From: Candidatus Faecicola pullistercoris
GTDB lineage: Bacteria > Bacillota > Clostridia > Christensenellales > CAG-917
DNA: 58,648 bases
Direction: 5' to 3'
Assembly: GCA_018714105.1 (NCBI GenBank)
Contig: DVNW01000002.1
Location: forward strand, 1-58,648
Part shown: positions 17,973 to 27,545 of the stretch, piece by piece
How positions within the stretch are numbered: the stretch's first letter is position 1
Layout of the letters: each line of letters opens with the position of its first letter
Translations under genes and position numbers: made by a program
The notes under the pieces: generated by a model
What the model was told of the DNA's origin: nothing
Database searches by the model: none
What the model saw: only the letters and a program-made list of their open reading frames with translations

Positions 17973-18267
17973 TTATCTCGGCTTTGCCGTAAGAGCGGGC
18001 AAGGTTTTGTGGGGCGTCGAAAACGTGACCGCCAAACCCAGGCGGCGTAAAGTGATACTGATGTGTCCCACAACTGCCGAAAATACGTCCAAACAGGTTA
18101 AAGCCTATTGTCAAAAAACGGGGTCGCCCCTTATCGAGCTTGAGGGCGCGACGCTTGAATTCCTTCTGAAACGAAACTGCAAAGTTCTTGCGGTAACCGA
18201 CGATAATCTCGCAAAAGCGATTCTGGCTAACGCCAATATGAAAGTGGAGGTGCAAAGCAATGAGTGA
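17947..18267 (+). CDS. ylxQ: YlxQ, ribosomal protein L7Ae/L30e-family RNA-binding protein
   Basis: A 106-residue protein of the L7Ae/L30e/S12e/Gadd45 fold, whose members bind kink-turn RNAs. Sequence features are IASYLGFAVRAGKVLWGVENV near the start, VILMCPTTAENTSKQVKAYCQKTGSPLIEL in the middle, and VLAVTDDNLAKAILAN at the end. An AAGGAGG ribosome binding site lies inside ylxR. It overlaps infB by 8 bp. OLE RNA of Bacillus halodurans is bound by an L7Ae-type protein (OapC). YlxQ is the only L7Ae homologue in this window, but a link to the OLE RNA here is speculation. Confidence 0.92.
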   Translation: MQNIPKIASYLGFAVRAGKVLWGVENVTAKPRRRKVILMCPTTAENTSKQVKAYCQKTGSPLIELEGATLEFLLKRNCKVLAVTDDNLAKAILANANMKVEVQSNE

Positions 18268-20797
18268 AGCTATCAGCAACGAAAATAAACCGGTACTCAA
18301 CGTACCGGCATCCGAAATAGTAAACGATATAAAACAGGTACAGGCGGCAAGAGTAAACGAGCTGTTCGGCGAATATAAAAACAGGTTGGAGCAGGTCAGA
18401 CGCAAACTTGCAGCCATAAAAGAACGCGAGGAGGCCGAAATTCAGAAAAAGCTTGAAAGCGAGCTTAAAAAACAGGCCGAAATGCAGGCTGCCGCCAAAA
18501 AAGCCGAGCAGGAGAAACTCGAACGCGAAAAAGAAGCCGCATCGGCAAAAGAACAGGCGGCCATAGCCGAGGAAAAGGCGGTTTCCGCACAGACGGAAGC
18601 CGAAGAAGCAAAGCCCGCGCCCGAGCCTGCCGCGCCTGCGGTTCCCGCCGCTCAGACGATAAAAACCAGGGTATTTACCGCCGAAAAGAAAGAGTTTGTG
18701 AAACGCCCTCAGCAACAGGCTCAGCAGCAGAACGCTCAGTCCAAGCCTCAGCAGGGGCAGAAATGGGGCGGCGCCAGGCCTTCCGCGTCCGTTACTCCTC
18801 CTCCCGCGATGCCTTCGTCGGGCGGCAAGGATAAGTTTGCTTCCAAAAAGAAAACGGGTACAAATCAGGGCGACGACAAGAAGGGACAGAACAGAAAGTC
18901 TTTAATCCGCAAAGGTTTCATAGTGACCGACGGCGGTTACATCACCGCGGATAACGAATGGGAAGGCAATACCCGCATCAAATCCAGCAAAAAGGTCAAG
19001 AAAAACGAGTTTATTCAGCCTCAGGCCGTTAAAATCGAAAGCGCCGTCATTACGGTCAATCCCGTGCCCATAAAGGTTTTATCCGAAAAAATAGGCAAAA
19101 CGGGTACCGAAATAATAAAACAGCTGTTCCTGCTCGATATCGTAAAAACCATAAACGAGAGTATCGATTTCGAAACGGCCGAGCTTGTAGCCGATACCTT
19201 CGGCATAACGCTTGAATTCAAACCCGAAAAAACGGCGGAAGAACTGCTTATAGATACCATATCCGAAGCCGACGAAGACGAGAGTCTGCTTCGCTCCCGT
19301 CCTCCCGTGGTTACCATTATGGGCCACGTCGACCACGGCAAGACTTCGCTTCTCGACTATATACGGAACAGCAACGTGGCGTCGGGCGAAGCCGGCGGCA
19401 TAACTCAGCACATAGGTGCGTATACGGTTTCTCTTAACGGTTCGCCCATAACCTTTTTGGATACGCCCGGACACGAGGCTTTTACCGCTATGAGAATGAG
19501 GGGCGCGCAGGTAACCGATATAGCGATTATCGTAGTTGCCGCCGACGACGGCATAATGCCTCAGACCATTGAGGCGATTAACCACGCAAAAGCGGCGGGA
19601 GTTTCCATAATCGTTGCCGTAAACAAAATGGATAAACCCACGGCAAATCCCGACAGGGTTTTGCAGCAGATGACTGAATACGGCCTTCTTCCCGAGGCTT
19701 GGGGCGGCGATACTCCCGTAGTAAACGTATCGGCAAAAACGGGACAGAACGTGAATCAGCTTCTCGAAACCGTTCTGCTGGTTGCCGAAATGCTCGAACT
19801 CAAAGCCAACCCCGACAGGGCGGCAAAAGGCGTAATCGTTGAGGCCAAACTCGACAAGGGCAGAGGTCCTCTGGCCACCGTTCTCGTTCAGAACGGCACT
19901 CTCAAAGTGTCCGACTTTGTGGTAGCGGGAGAAGTGGTTGGTAAAATAAGGGCGATGATCGACGACAAGGGACGTTCGGTAAAAGAGGCCGGCCCCGCGA
20001 CGCCCGTTTCCGTACTCGGTTTTTCCGAAGTGCCCAACGCGGGCGACCAGATGACCGTAGTAGCCGACGAAAAACTTGCAAAACAGGTTGCCGAGGAAAG
20101 GCGTATACGCTCCAAAGAAGAGCTCAGCGCCAAATTCAAGGCCGCCACACTCGAAGATATATTCGGCGACCTCGAAGAGGGTGCTCAGAAAGATCTCAAC
20201 ATCATCGTCAAGGCCGACGTTCAGGGATCCGTCGAGGCGATCAAGCAGGCTCTTGTCAAACTTACCAATAACGAGGTAAAAATCAATATCATACACGGTG
20301 CGGTAGGCGCTGTCAACGAGTCCGACGTAATGCTTGCCAAAACTTCGATGGCCATTATCATAGGCTTTAACGTGCGTCCCGACACCAACGCCAAGAGCGT
20401 TGCGGAGCGCGACGGTATCGACATCAGATGCTACCGCGTAATTTACGACGCGATAGACGACGTCGAAAAGGCCATAAAAGGCATGCTCGAACCCAAATTC
20501 AAAGAAGTCGTCCTGGGGCGCGCCGAAGTAAGGCAGATATACAAAATCAGCGGCGTAGGCGTTGTAGCCGGCTGCATGGTTACCGACGGCAAGATAGTCA
20601 GAAGCGCAAAAGTCCGTCTGCTCCGCGACAATATCGTGGTTTACGACGGAGTGCTTTCCTCGCTTAAACGCTTCAAGGACGACGCGAAAGAAGTTGCCAA
20701 GGGCTATGATTGCGGTATGTCGATTGCCAATTACAGCGACGTCAAGGAAGGCGACGTCATCGAAGCGTACAATATGGAGCAGATAGATGAACAGTAA
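18260..20797 (+). CDS. infB: Translation initiation factor IF-2
   Basis: An 845-residue IF-2, the GTPase that delivers fMet-tRNA to the 30S subunit. Residues ~1-200 are a low-complexity, highly charged extension with a coiled coil ([27 protein letters not shown]) and Gln-rich stretches. An IF2_N domain precedes the G domain. G1 is GHVDHGKTS (about residues 354-362), with DTPGHEAF as G3 and NKMDKP as G4. Domains II-IV follow with [11 protein letters not shown] and the C-terminal tRNA-binding domain. It overlaps ylxQ by 8 bp and rbfA by 11 bp. Confidence 0.98.
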   Translation: MSEAISNENKPVLNVPASEIVNDIKQVQAARVNELFGEYKNRLEQVRRKLAAIKEREEAEIQKKLESELKKQAEMQAAAKKAEQEKLEREKEAASAKEQAAIAEEKAVSAQTEAEEAKPAPEPAAPAVPAAQTIKTRVFTAEKKEFVKRPQQQAQQQNAQSKPQQGQKWGGARPSASVTPPPAMPSSGGKDKFASKKKTGTNQGDDKKGQNRKSLIRKGFIVTDGGYITADNEWEGNTRIKSSKKVKKNEFIQPQAVKIESAVITVNPVPIKVLSEKIGKTGTEIIKQLFLLDIVKTINESIDFETAELVADTFGITLEFKPEKTAEELLIDTISEADEDESLLRSRPPVVTIMGHVDHGKTSLLDYIRNSNVASGEAGGITQHIGAYTVSLNGSPITFLDTPGHEAFTAMRMRGAQVTDIAIIVVAADDGIMPQTIEAINHAKAAGVSIIVAVNKMDKPTANPDRVLQQMTEYGLLPEAWGGDTPVVNVSAKTGQNVNQLLETVLLVAEMLELKANPDRAAKGVIVEAKLDKGRGPLATVLVQNGTLKVSDFVVAGEVVGKIRAMIDDKGRSVKEAGPATPVSVLGFSEVPNAGDQMTVVADEKLAKQVAEERRIRSKEELSAKFKAATLEDIFGDLEEGAQKDLNIIVKADVQGSVEAIKQALVKLTNNEVKINIIHGAVGAVNESDVMLAKTSMAIIIGFNVRPDTNAKSVAERDGIDIRCYRVIYDAIDDVEKAIKGMLEPKFKEVVLGRAEVRQIYKISGVGVVAGCMVTDGKIVRSAKVRLLRDNIVVYDGVLSSLKRFKDDAKEVAKGYDCGMSIANYSDVKEGDVIEAYNMEQIDEQ

Positions 20798-21140
20798 AAT
20801 CGAGCGCATAAACGCCGAACTGGCGCGGCAGATATCCTATATAATAAATTACGGGCTTAAAGATCCGCGCGTTTCCGACGGTATGATAAGCGTTACAAAG
20901 GTAAACGCCGCGGCCGACCTTAAAACGGCAAAGGTGTACGTCAGCTTCCTGAGCAGCGACAGCGCCGAGGCTTTTGCCGCGCTGAAAAGCGCGGCTGGCT
21001 TTATCCGTAACGAACTGAAAGGCAAGCTGGATATAAGATATATGCCCGAACTGACTTTCATAAAGGACGACAGTATCGAATACGGCATACGCCTTTACGG
21101 CCTTATCAAAGAGGTAAACAAAAATGATAGCGGCCGCTAA
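20787..21140 (+). CDS. rbfA: Ribosome-binding factor A
   Basis: A 117-residue RbfA, a KH-like cold-shock factor that assists late 30S maturation near helix 1 of 16S rRNA. It shows RINAELARQISYIINYGLKDPRVSDGMISVTKVNAAADLKTAKVYVSFL and RNELKGKLDIRYMPELTFIKDDSIEYG, both family hallmarks. The start lies inside the end of infB and the end overlaps nrnA by 17 bp, so translation is coupled. Confidence 0.97.
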   Translation: MNSKIERINAELARQISYIINYGLKDPRVSDGMISVTKVNAAADLKTAKVYVSFLSSDSAEAFAALKSAAGFIRNELKGKLDIRYMPELTFIKDDSIEYGIRLYGLIKEVNKNDSGR

Positions 21141-22101
21141 AATCGCCAAAGCGGCGGAGTATATCGACAAGGCGCGCGCCGTATGCCTGATATGCCACGT
21201 CAATCCCGACGGCGACACGGTGTCGTCGGCGCTCGCGCTGTTTTCCCTTTTACAGAAAAAGGGGAAAGAAGTGGCGGTTTTCTGTGACAATAAAATACCT
21301 GAAAAGTTTGCTTTTTTGCAAAATTTCGATAAATTCAACATATCTTCGCTAAAAAAGTTTGATTTGGCAATCGCCGTAGACTGTGCCGACGAAGGACGTA
21401 CGGGCACTATGTACCGATATGTCAAAAAGGCTATATCTACCTTGTCGGTAGACCATCACAAACCCGACAGGGCGTTCGGCGATTATATTCTTAACGATAC
21501 CTCTGCGGCCGCAACCGCAGAAATAGTTTACCGCATTATCCGTTATTTCGAAAAGGCCGACGGCAAAACCTATATGGACGATTCAATCGCTGCCGCGCTG
21601 TTTTGCGGAATAATAACGGACAGCGGCGCGTTTTCCTTTTCCAACACCACGGAGGAAACTCTTGCCATAGCCTCCGAGTTAAAAAGGTATTCTTTTGACG
21701 CTTCGGGCATGATTTACGACATGATATCCGCTAAAAGCAAAAAGGTTTTCGAGCTTTCGGCGTCGGTACTGTCGCGCTGTAAATTTTACGAGGACGACAG
21801 GATAGGCGTCATTACTTTCAGAAAGTCGGATTTTGCGGCGACGGGCACGACGTCCGAGGATACCGAGGGTATAATAAATAACGTCATCAACGTGAAAGGC
21901 GTACTTATCGCCGTTGCCGTTACCGAGGAATACGACAAAAGCTTTAAGATAAGCATACGCACAAAGGCGCCCGTCGACGCTTCGTCGGTAGCTTCGGCGT
22001 TCGGCGGAGGCGGTCACGTCAGGGCTGCGGGATGCAGGCTTAGCGGCTATTACGAGGACGTTTTGGATAAAATACTGAAATCGGCGAGGGATAACCTTTG
22101 A
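21124..22101 (+). CDS. nrnA: DHH-family oligoribonuclease / pAp phosphatase (NrnA-like)
   Basis: A 325-residue DHH-DHHA1 phosphoesterase of the NrnA type, which degrades short RNAs and dephosphorylates pAp. Metal-binding motifs are CHVNPDGDTVSSALAL, DLAIAVDCADEGRTG, the DHH motif VDHHKPDRAFGDY and FCGIITDSGAFSFSN. The C-terminal DHHA1 domain ends AFGGGGHVRAAGCRLSG. It overlaps rbfA and shares three bases with truB, as in many Firmicutes rbfA-nrnA-truB clusters. Confidence 0.95.
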   Translation: MIAAAKIAKAAEYIDKARAVCLICHVNPDGDTVSSALALFSLLQKKGKEVAVFCDNKIPEKFAFLQNFDKFNISSLKKFDLAIAVDCADEGRTGTMYRYVKKAISTLSVDHHKPDRAFGDYILNDTSAAATAEIVYRIIRYFEKADGKTYMDDSIAAALFCGIITDSGAFSFSNTTEETLAIASELKRYSFDASGMIYDMISAKSKKVFELSASVLSRCKFYEDDRIGVITFRKSDFAATGTTSEDTEGIINNVINVKGVLIAVAVTEEYDKSFKISIRTKAPVDASSVASAFGGGGHVRAAGCRLSGYYEDVLDKILKSARDNL

Positions 22102-22964
22102 AGCCCTGCGGATTCGTAAATATTCTGAAACCGCCGGGGTACACGTCTTCGGACGTCGTAGTAAAGGTCAGGCGGATTCTTTCGGATTTTTACGGCGCAA
22201 AAACCAAAGCAGGGCATTTGGGAACTTTGGACCCGCAGGGCGCGGGAGTCCTGCCCGTTGCGTTCGGAAACGCTACCAGACTTTTCGAGTACTTCCTCGG
22301 CAAGCAAAAGACCTATATAGCCGGCGTAAAGCTCGGAAAAAGTACGGACACCCTTGACAGTTACGGCAGAATTGTAAGCAGCAGCGCGGTGACGTTGCCC
22401 GACGATATCGGGGCTGTTTTGCAGAAGTTCAAGGGTAAGTCTATGCAATATCCGCCTTCTTACAGCGCAAAATCAGTCAACGGCGTCAGGGCTTACGACC
22501 TTGCAAGAAAGGGCGAACAGGTATGCCTTGCACCCCGTGAAATAGCTATAAGCGACATTTCGCTGCTGACCGATCTCGGAAACGGGCATTACGTGATAAA
22601 GGTTACTTGCAGCGCGGGAACTTATATACGTTCTTTGGCGAGGGATATAGCGGCAGGAACGGGAAACGACGGGTATATGAGTTTCATAATACGAACGGCT
22701 TCGGGAACGTTCGATATAACCGACAGCATAACGATAGATGAATTCGCGGCAAATCCGCAAAAGGGAATTATTCCCATAACGACGTTTGCCGACGGCTTTG
22801 CCCGCGCGGAGTTTACAGACTCCGTTGCCGTCAGACTGCTTAACGGAGTCGGGATACGGTCAGGGCTTTCCGAAGGCGTAACTTATGCCGTATATACCGA
22901 CGGCGAGCTTGCGGGATTTGGGTCTGTCGAGGACGGAAATTTTAAAATAAATATCCGTTTTTAG
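22098..22964 (+). CDS. truB: tRNA pseudouridine-55 synthase
   Basis: A 288-residue TruB that isomerises U55 in the T-loop of tRNA. Motif I is GFVNILKPPGYTSSDVVVKVRRIL. Motif II with the catalytic Asp is GHLGTLDPQGAGVLPVAFGNATRLFEYF. Downstream are SMQYPPSYSAKSVNGVRAYDLARKG and CSAGTYIRSLARDIA. Start is TTG at 22098, overlapping the nrnA stop; no ATG is close. ribF follows after 46 bp. Confidence 0.96.
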   Translation: MKPCGFVNILKPPGYTSSDVVVKVRRILSDFYGAKTKAGHLGTLDPQGAGVLPVAFGNATRLFEYFLGKQKTYIAGVKLGKSTDTLDSYGRIVSSSAVTLPDDIGAVLQKFKGKSMQYPPSYSAKSVNGVRAYDLARKGEQVCLAPREIAISDISLLTDLGNGHYVIKVTCSAGTYIRSLARDIAAGTGNDGYMSFIIRTASGTFDITDSITIDEFAANPQKGIIPITTFADGFARAEFTDSVAVRLLNGVGIRSGLSEGVTYAVYTDGELAGFGSVEDGNFKINIRF

Positions 22965-23010
22965 CAAAAAAAAACACAAAAACAATCTATATCTTACTGA
23001 AAAACGTACA

Positions 23011-23925
23011 ATGGAAATACTGTCTTTCGATAAAAAATCAGACGAAAAAATACATCTTGCGCTCGGATTTTTCGATTGCGTGCATCTCGGACACCGCTAT
23101 CTGATTAGCAGGACGGTAGAGGACGCGCGCGCTTGCGGCCAAAAGTCCGCGGTATTTACTTTTTCAAATAATCCGTTTACGCTTTTCGGAGGCGCGGGGC
23201 AAATTTGCACGTTTGAGGAGCGCTGCGAAATTTTTGCGGAGCTTGGCGCAGATTACGTTATTGCCGCCCACATGGACGAGGCTTTTTCCAGGCTTTCGCC
23301 ACAAAGTTTTTTATCCGAACTTTTCAGCCGTTTCGGTATTTCGGCTTTGTATTGCGGGCCCGATTATACTTTCGGGTACAAGGGAAGCGGTAACGTGGAT
23401 ATGTTAAAGTCCCTTGCGCCGCAGAACGTCGTTGTAAACGTATGCGATTTTCTGCTTTGCGACGGCAGCAAGATTTCCAGCAGCACTATACGCGGTTATC
23501 TGCAAAGCGGCGACGTGCGCTCCGCGGCTAAACTCGCGGGGAAACCGTATTCCGTAAGCGGTACGGTAAGGCACGATTACGGCAGAGGCGGCCGAATAGT
23601 GGGATTTCCCACGGCTAACATATCTCCTTCGCCCGACAAACTTCTTCCCGAAGACGGTGTATACCTTACCACGGTTGAAATAGACGGCTCAGGTACGGAG
23701 CATCTTTCGATAACAAACGTAGGCGGCAAACCCACGTTCGGAGAAAGCCGCGTTAACGTCGAAAGCTATATTCAGAATTTCAGCGGAGACCTTTACGGCA
23801 AAAAAATCCGCGTAAGGTTTTACGATTATTTAAGGCCTGTACAAAAATTCGCGGACGCGGCGGCTCTCGGGCGTCAGCTTGAAGCGGATTGCCTGAAATC
23901 CTTACAAGCGAGGAGAAAAATATGA
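23011..23925 (+). CDS. ribF: Bifunctional riboflavin kinase / FMN adenylyltransferase
   Basis: A 304-residue RibF converting riboflavin to FMN and FAD. The adenylyltransferase half has LALGFFDCVHLGHRYLI (HxGH-like) and ALYCGPDYTFGYKGSGNVDML, ending with SSSTIRGYLQSGDV. The kinase half has GRGGRIVGFPTANISP and NVGGKPTFGESRVNVESYI. The family usually shows GFFDGVHRGH, so the Cys and Leu are minor variants. The stop overlaps the next gene by 4 bp (ATGA). Confidence 0.95.
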   Translation: MEILSFDKKSDEKIHLALGFFDCVHLGHRYLISRTVEDARACGQKSAVFTFSNNPFTLFGGAGQICTFEERCEIFAELGADYVIAAHMDEAFSRLSPQSFLSELFSRFGISALYCGPDYTFGYKGSGNVDMLKSLAPQNVVVNVCDFLLCDGSKISSSTIRGYLQSGDVRSAAKLAGKPYSVSGTVRHDYGRGGRIVGFPTANISPSPDKLLPEDGVYLTTVEIDGSGTEHLSITNVGGKPTFGESRVNVESYIQNFSGDLYGKKIRVRFYDYLRPVQKFADAAALGRQLEADCLKSLQARRKI

Positions 23926-24782
23926 TTAAATTCGGACCTTCCGGTAATTCGCAGAGTTTTTACGACGACGGCCGCAAGGCTACGGCGGATATGCCCGAAT
24001 GGCTCAGCGCCCGCGGACTTGACGCATTCGAATATTCGTTCGGCAGAGGCGTGGCCATAGGCGAGGCGACGGCTAATCTGATAAGGGATAAAGCCGTCGA
24101 ATACGGAATCGAGATTTCCGTTCACGCACCTTATTACATAAATTTTGCAAATCCCGACGCGCAAAAGGCCGCCAATTCCGACAAGTATCTTCTTGACAGC
24201 CTGCAAGCCTTAAAATGGTTGGGAGGAAAGCGTTGCGTGTTTCACAGCGGCACCGAGGGCGGCGCGCCTAGGAAAGAGGCTTTCGGCAGGATTTACGAAA
24301 GGCTTTCGGCTTTTGCGCTCAAAAAGAAGGAGGAAGGATATTCCGACCTCATAGTTTGCCCCGAAACAATGGGCAAATATTCTCAGATAGGCGACGTGGC
24401 CGAAATTTGCGAACTGGTAAAACTCGACGAAACGTATTATCCCTGTATTGACTTCGGGCATCTGAACTGTATTATGCAGGGCGCGCTCAGGACGGCTGAC
24501 GATTTCGAGGCGGTTATCAGATATATGATAAACGAAATAGGTTTTGAAAAGACTTCGGGAATGCACGTGCATTTCAGTAAAATCATGTATACCGTAAAAG
24601 GCGAAGTAAAACATCTTACGTTTGCCGACGACCTGTACGGGCCGGAATTTCTGCCGCTTGCTCAGACAATAGAAAAGTATAAATTGCAGCCCTACGTCAT
24701 TTGCGAATCGGCCGGCACGCAGGCGGAGGACGCGAAAACCATGCGGGATATTTATCAGTCGGTTGCGGGTAAAGGCGTCTGA
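23922..24782 (+). CDS. Apurinic/apyrimidinic endonuclease family 2 (Nfo-like TIM-barrel protein)
   Basis: About 286 residues with the AP endonuclease IV fold (TIM barrel, three metal ions), which nicks DNA at abasic sites. Putative metal ligands are in SVHAPYYINFAN, CVFHSGTEGG, VCPETMGKYSQIGDVAEI, PCIDFGHLN, MHVHFSKI and VICESAG; these match Nfo spacing. The ATG at 23922 has AGGAG 11 bp upstream and overlaps the ribF stop. A longer frame beginning at TTG 23889 is less likely. It could instead be a related sugar isomerase/epimerase, but the ligand set favours the nuclease. Confidence 0.82.
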   Translation: MIKFGPSGNSQSFYDDGRKATADMPEWLSARGLDAFEYSFGRGVAIGEATANLIRDKAVEYGIEISVHAPYYINFANPDAQKAANSDKYLLDSLQALKWLGGKRCVFHSGTEGGAPRKEAFGRIYERLSAFALKKKEEGYSDLIVCPETMGKYSQIGDVAEICELVKLDETYYPCIDFGHLNCIMQGALRTADDFEAVIRYMINEIGFEKTSGMHVHFSKIMYTVKGEVKHLTFADDLYGPEFLPLAQTIEKYKLQPYVICESAGTQAEDAKTMRDIYQSVAGKGV

Positions 24783-24816
24783 TAGGCTGTATTCGGGCGG
24801 TTAATTAAAAAAATTC

Positions 24817-24845
24817 TTTACATATCGGGCGCGATATGGTAAAAT
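24817..24845 (+). promoter_or_regulatory. Sigma-A-type promoter directly ahead of the M24 peptidase gene
   Basis: TTTACA at 24817-24822, 17-bp spacer, TAAAAT at 24840-24845. The predicted transcription start (about 24852) is only two bases before the ATG at 24854, so this mRNA may be leaderless. Confidence 0.6.
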
Positions 24846-24853
24846 TATATGGT

Positions 24854-25918
24854 ATGAAAAACGGTAGTATTTTGCTAAAACAATTCGCCAACGTCGACGC
24901 GGTACTGCTGAAAAACGGCGACAACTGTTTTTATCTGACAGAATACGCCAATTCCGACTCCTACGTACTGCTGACGCAAAAAGCCTGTTACTATCTTACG
25001 GACGACCGCTATTTTACAGAGGCTTGCGGTTTGCTGTCGGGCGGCTACGAGGTAGTGAAAGTCAGTCCGTCGTCCGTGCTGACCGTTATCAAAAACATAC
25101 TCGGCGGCGACGGCGTAAAGCGTCTGGGCTTCGAAGACAGGAGTATAACGTATCGCGATTATACCCGATATGCGGAGGCTTTCGACGGCATATCGCTCAC
25201 GGGCACGGAAGAGACGCTTCTTAAAATCCGCGCGGTAAAGACGGACGCCGAGGCGGCGCTTATCCGAAAGGCCGCGGAAATTAACGACAAATCTTTCGGG
25301 GAACTGCTCTCAAAAGTGCGCGAAGGAGTAACCGAACAGGAACTGAAGTACGAACTCGAATACCTTTTGCATAAAAACGGTGCGGACGGTATCGCGTTCG
25401 ACATCATATCGGCTTTCGGCACGGCGACTGCAAACCCGCACGCTCATCCCACGGACAGAAAGCTCGTAAAGGGAATGCCCGTAACGCTGGATTTCGGATG
25501 CAAATACAAAGGTTATTGCAGCGACATTACGCGCACTTTCTTTTTCGGGACTCCTTCGGAGGAGTTTAAAAAAATATACCGGGCCGTTCTCAACGCAAAC
25601 GAGAACGCTTTGGACGCCGTATCGGCGGGCAGGGACTGCGCCTTTGTCGATAAAGTCGCAAGGGAAACGCTTAAAGCCTGCGGCCTGGCAGAATATTTTA
25701 CGCACGGTACGGGGCACGGAGTGGGTATATGTATACATGAATCGCCCGTTCTTAACCCGTCAAGCGAGGACGTACTCGCCGAAAACATGGTGGTTACCGT
25801 CGAGCCGGGCGTTTATATAGCGGGCCTTGGCGGCGTCCGCGTCGAGGATATGGCGCTTGTTACGTCGGACGGAGTGAAAGTATTAAGTAAAACAGACAAA
25901 AAATTAACGATAATATAA
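24854..25918 (+). CDS. M24 family metallopeptidase (Xaa-Pro aminopeptidase, PepP/PepQ-like)
   Basis: About 354 residues: a creatinase N-terminal domain (~1-125) followed by a 'pita-bread' M24 domain. Metal ligands are seen in [21 protein letters not shown] (two Asp), GTGHGVGI (His), VEPGVY (Glu) and VRVEDMALV (Glu). Such enzymes remove N-terminal residues ahead of proline. In Bacillus subtilis the homologue yqhT also precedes efp, so the association is conserved. An in-frame ATG at 24836 lies inside the promoter and has no ribosome binding site, so the ATG at 24854 is chosen. Confidence 0.92.
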   Translation: MKNGSILLKQFANVDAVLLKNGDNCFYLTEYANSDSYVLLTQKACYYLTDDRYFTEACGLLSGGYEVVKVSPSSVLTVIKNILGGDGVKRLGFEDRSITYRDYTRYAEAFDGISLTGTEETLLKIRAVKTDAEAALIRKAAEINDKSFGELLSKVREGVTEQELKYELEYLLHKNGADGIAFDIISAFGTATANPHAHPTDRKLVKGMPVTLDFGCKYKGYCSDITRTFFFGTPSEEFKKIYRAVLNANENALDAVSAGRDCAFVDKVARETLKACGLAEYFTHGTGHGVGICIHESPVLNPSSEDVLAENMVVTVEPGVYIAGLGGVRVEDMALVTSDGVKVLSKTDKKLTII

Positions 25919-25934
25919 GTTTACGGAGGTAAGT

Positions 25935-26498
25935 ATGGCTTACATTTTAGCAGGCGATTTCAGAAAAGGTATTACTTTTCAGGACAACGGCAACGTTTTG
26001 GTTATAGTGGATTTTCAGCACGTCAAACCCGGTAAGGGCGCGGCTTTCGTGCGCACGAAAATCAAAAACGTAATTACCGGCGGCGTTATCGAAAGAACTT
26101 TTAACCCCACGGATAAATTCGAACTTGCTCACATCGAGCGCAAAAAGATGCAATATCTTTACACCGACGGCGAACTCTATTACTTTATGGACGAGGAAAC
26201 TTACGAGCAGATACCGCTCAATCACGATCAGGTTGCCGACGCGCTTAACTTCGTAAAAGAGAATATGGTTGTAAACATTGCCTTCTTTAACGGACAGCCT
26301 TTCTCCGTTGAACCCGAAAACTTCGTCGAACTTAAAATCACTTTCTGCGAACCCGGCGTAAAAGGCGATACCGCTACGGGCGGCACGAAGCCCGCCACGC
26401 TTGAAACGGGATACGTAATTCAGGTTCCTTTCTTCGTAAACGAAGGCGACGTTATAAGGGTAGATACCAGAACGGGCGAATATATGTCCAGAGTATAA
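25935..26498 (+). CDS. efp: Translation elongation factor P
   Basis: A 187-residue EF-P, which relieves ribosome stalling at polyproline. Three OB/KOW-like domains are present. The tip loop reads [12 protein letters not shown] with Lys34 at the usual modification site. The C-terminal signature is [51 protein letters not shown] precedes the ATG. A strong terminator follows at 26514-26541. Confidence 0.98.
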   Translation: MAYILAGDFRKGITFQDNGNVLVIVDFQHVKPGKGAAFVRTKIKNVITGGVIERTFNPTDKFELAHIERKKMQYLYTDGELYYFMDEETYEQIPLNHDQVADALNFVKENMVVNIAFFNGQPFSVEPENFVELKITFCEPGVKGDTATGGTKPATLETGYVIQVPFFVNEGDVIRVDTRTGEYMSRV

Positions 26499-26513
26499 CG
26501 AAAACAAAACGGA

Positions 26514-26541
26514 ACGGACGGCGAAAACCGTCCGTTTTTTT
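26514..26541 (+). terminator. Intrinsic terminator after efp
   Basis: ACGGACGG (26514-26521) pairs with CCGTCCGT (26528-26535), then seven T. A 12-bp palindrome CGGTTATAACCG follows almost immediately. Confidence 0.9.
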
Positions 26542-26592
26542 ATGCGGTTATAACCGTGTTTTTAAATTTTTGTTCGACTTTATTGTTTTGAT

Positions 26593-26612
26593 GCGCCGAA
26601 AGGCGCTTTTTT
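26593..26612 (+). terminator. Second terminator before spoIIIAA
   Basis: GCGCC (26593-26597), GAAA tetraloop, GGCGC (26602-26606), then six T. With the efp terminator it isolates the spoIIIA operon from vegetative transcription. Confidence 0.8.
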
Positions 26613-26645
26613 CATGCGTTTAAAAGGGCGTTTTTTGTCGCTTAT

Positions 26646-26674
26646 AAATAAAGCGCTAGCACGAGTCATAATTT
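26646..26674 (+). promoter_or_regulatory. Candidate sigma-E-type promoter of the spoIIIA operon
   Basis: A -35 core AATA inside 26646-26652 and a -10 CATAATTT at 26667-26674 are 14 bp apart and resemble sigma-E sites. The predicted start falls at or next to the ATG at 26680. The spoIIIA operon is sigma-E dependent in Bacillus subtilis. Confidence 0.4.
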
Positions 26675-26679
26675 TTAGT

Positions 26680-27543
26680 ATGAAGTATTTGAGCGAGATA
26701 CTGCCCGACGAAATAGTTTACCATCTTTCCGGCATAGCGGGCATAACCGAAATAAGACTGAGAAGGGACAGGCCGGTTTATTACAGCACGGGACAGGCTT
26801 TTTTACCGCTCACGGAAAAATCGGGTTACAGGCAGGTCAGGGCGGACAGGTCGGATATAGAATACGTAATCGGCAAAGTCAGCGGTCAATCGTTTTACGT
26901 GGTAAACGATACTTTGATAAAAGGCTATCTGTTTTACAAAGGGGGCATACGCATAGGCGCGACGGGGGAAGGTGTGGAAAAGGAGGGAAGGCTTACAACG
27001 CTTAAAAGCATATCGGGCCTGACGATAAGAGTCCCGCACGAAATAAAAGGCGCGGCCGACGAAATTATGCCTCTGATAATCAAGGACGGGGAGTTCAGAA
27101 ACACTCTTATCATATCGCCGCCGGCAGGAGGGAAAACCACTATGCTGAGGGATATAGCGCGGCAGGCTTCCAAAGGGCGCAATCTGCTGATTATCGACGA
27201 GCGATACGAACTCAGCGCATTCTGCGACGGACAACCGCTGCTGGACGTCGGCGAAACTACGGACGTCATAGCGGGAGTCGGAAAAAAGGCGGCGTTTGAA
27301 AACTCCGTCAGGGCTATGAATCCCGACGTAATAATAACGGACGAAATATATACCGAGGAGGATTGCGATTACATCACCGAAGCCGTAAGAACAGGGGTTG
27401 CAGTTGCCGCATCCGTACACGGAAAGGACCTGAATTATATGAAAAACAGCAAAATTTTTAAAATACTGAATCTTTTTAAAGTAAAAGTCGTAATGTCAAA
27501 GACCCCGTCTGCGGGCACGGTAAAGGCCGTATATTCGGAATAG
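26680..27543 (+). CDS. spoIIIAA: Stage III sporulation protein AA (SpoIIIAA ATPase)
   Basis: About 287 residues of a secretion-type ATPase that powers the SpoIIIA-SpoIIQ channel between mother cell and forespore. Walker A is SPPAGGKTTMLRDIAR, and Walker B-like LLIIDERYELSA is followed by MNPDVIITDEI. It matches SpoIIIAA over the entire length. The frame is open from an ATG at 26614, but that start sits directly behind a terminator, and the sequence from 26680 (MKYLSEILPDEI) fits the family start better. No Shine-Dalgarno sequence is visible at either start. Confidence 0.93.
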   Translation: MKYLSEILPDEIVYHLSGIAGITEIRLRRDRPVYYSTGQAFLPLTEKSGYRQVRADRSDIEYVIGKVSGQSFYVVNDTLIKGYLFYKGGIRIGATGEGVEKEGRLTTLKSISGLTIRVPHEIKGAADEIMPLIIKDGEFRNTLIISPPAGGKTTMLRDIARQASKGRNLLIIDERYELSAFCDGQPLLDVGETTDVIAGVGKKAAFENSVRAMNPDVIITDEIYTEEDCDYITEAVRTGVAVAASVHGKDLNYMKNSKIFKILNLFKVKVVMSKTPSAGTVKAVYSE

Positions 27544-27545
27544 TC

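Noticed and set aside
19079-20809. 576-codon minus-strand frame opposite infB
   Set aside because: Antisense shadow of infB; no start signal or family resemblance.
24836-24853. Upstream ATG at 24836 as the start of the M24 peptidase
   Set aside because: It lies inside the promoter and has no ribosome binding site; the ATG at 24854 fits better.
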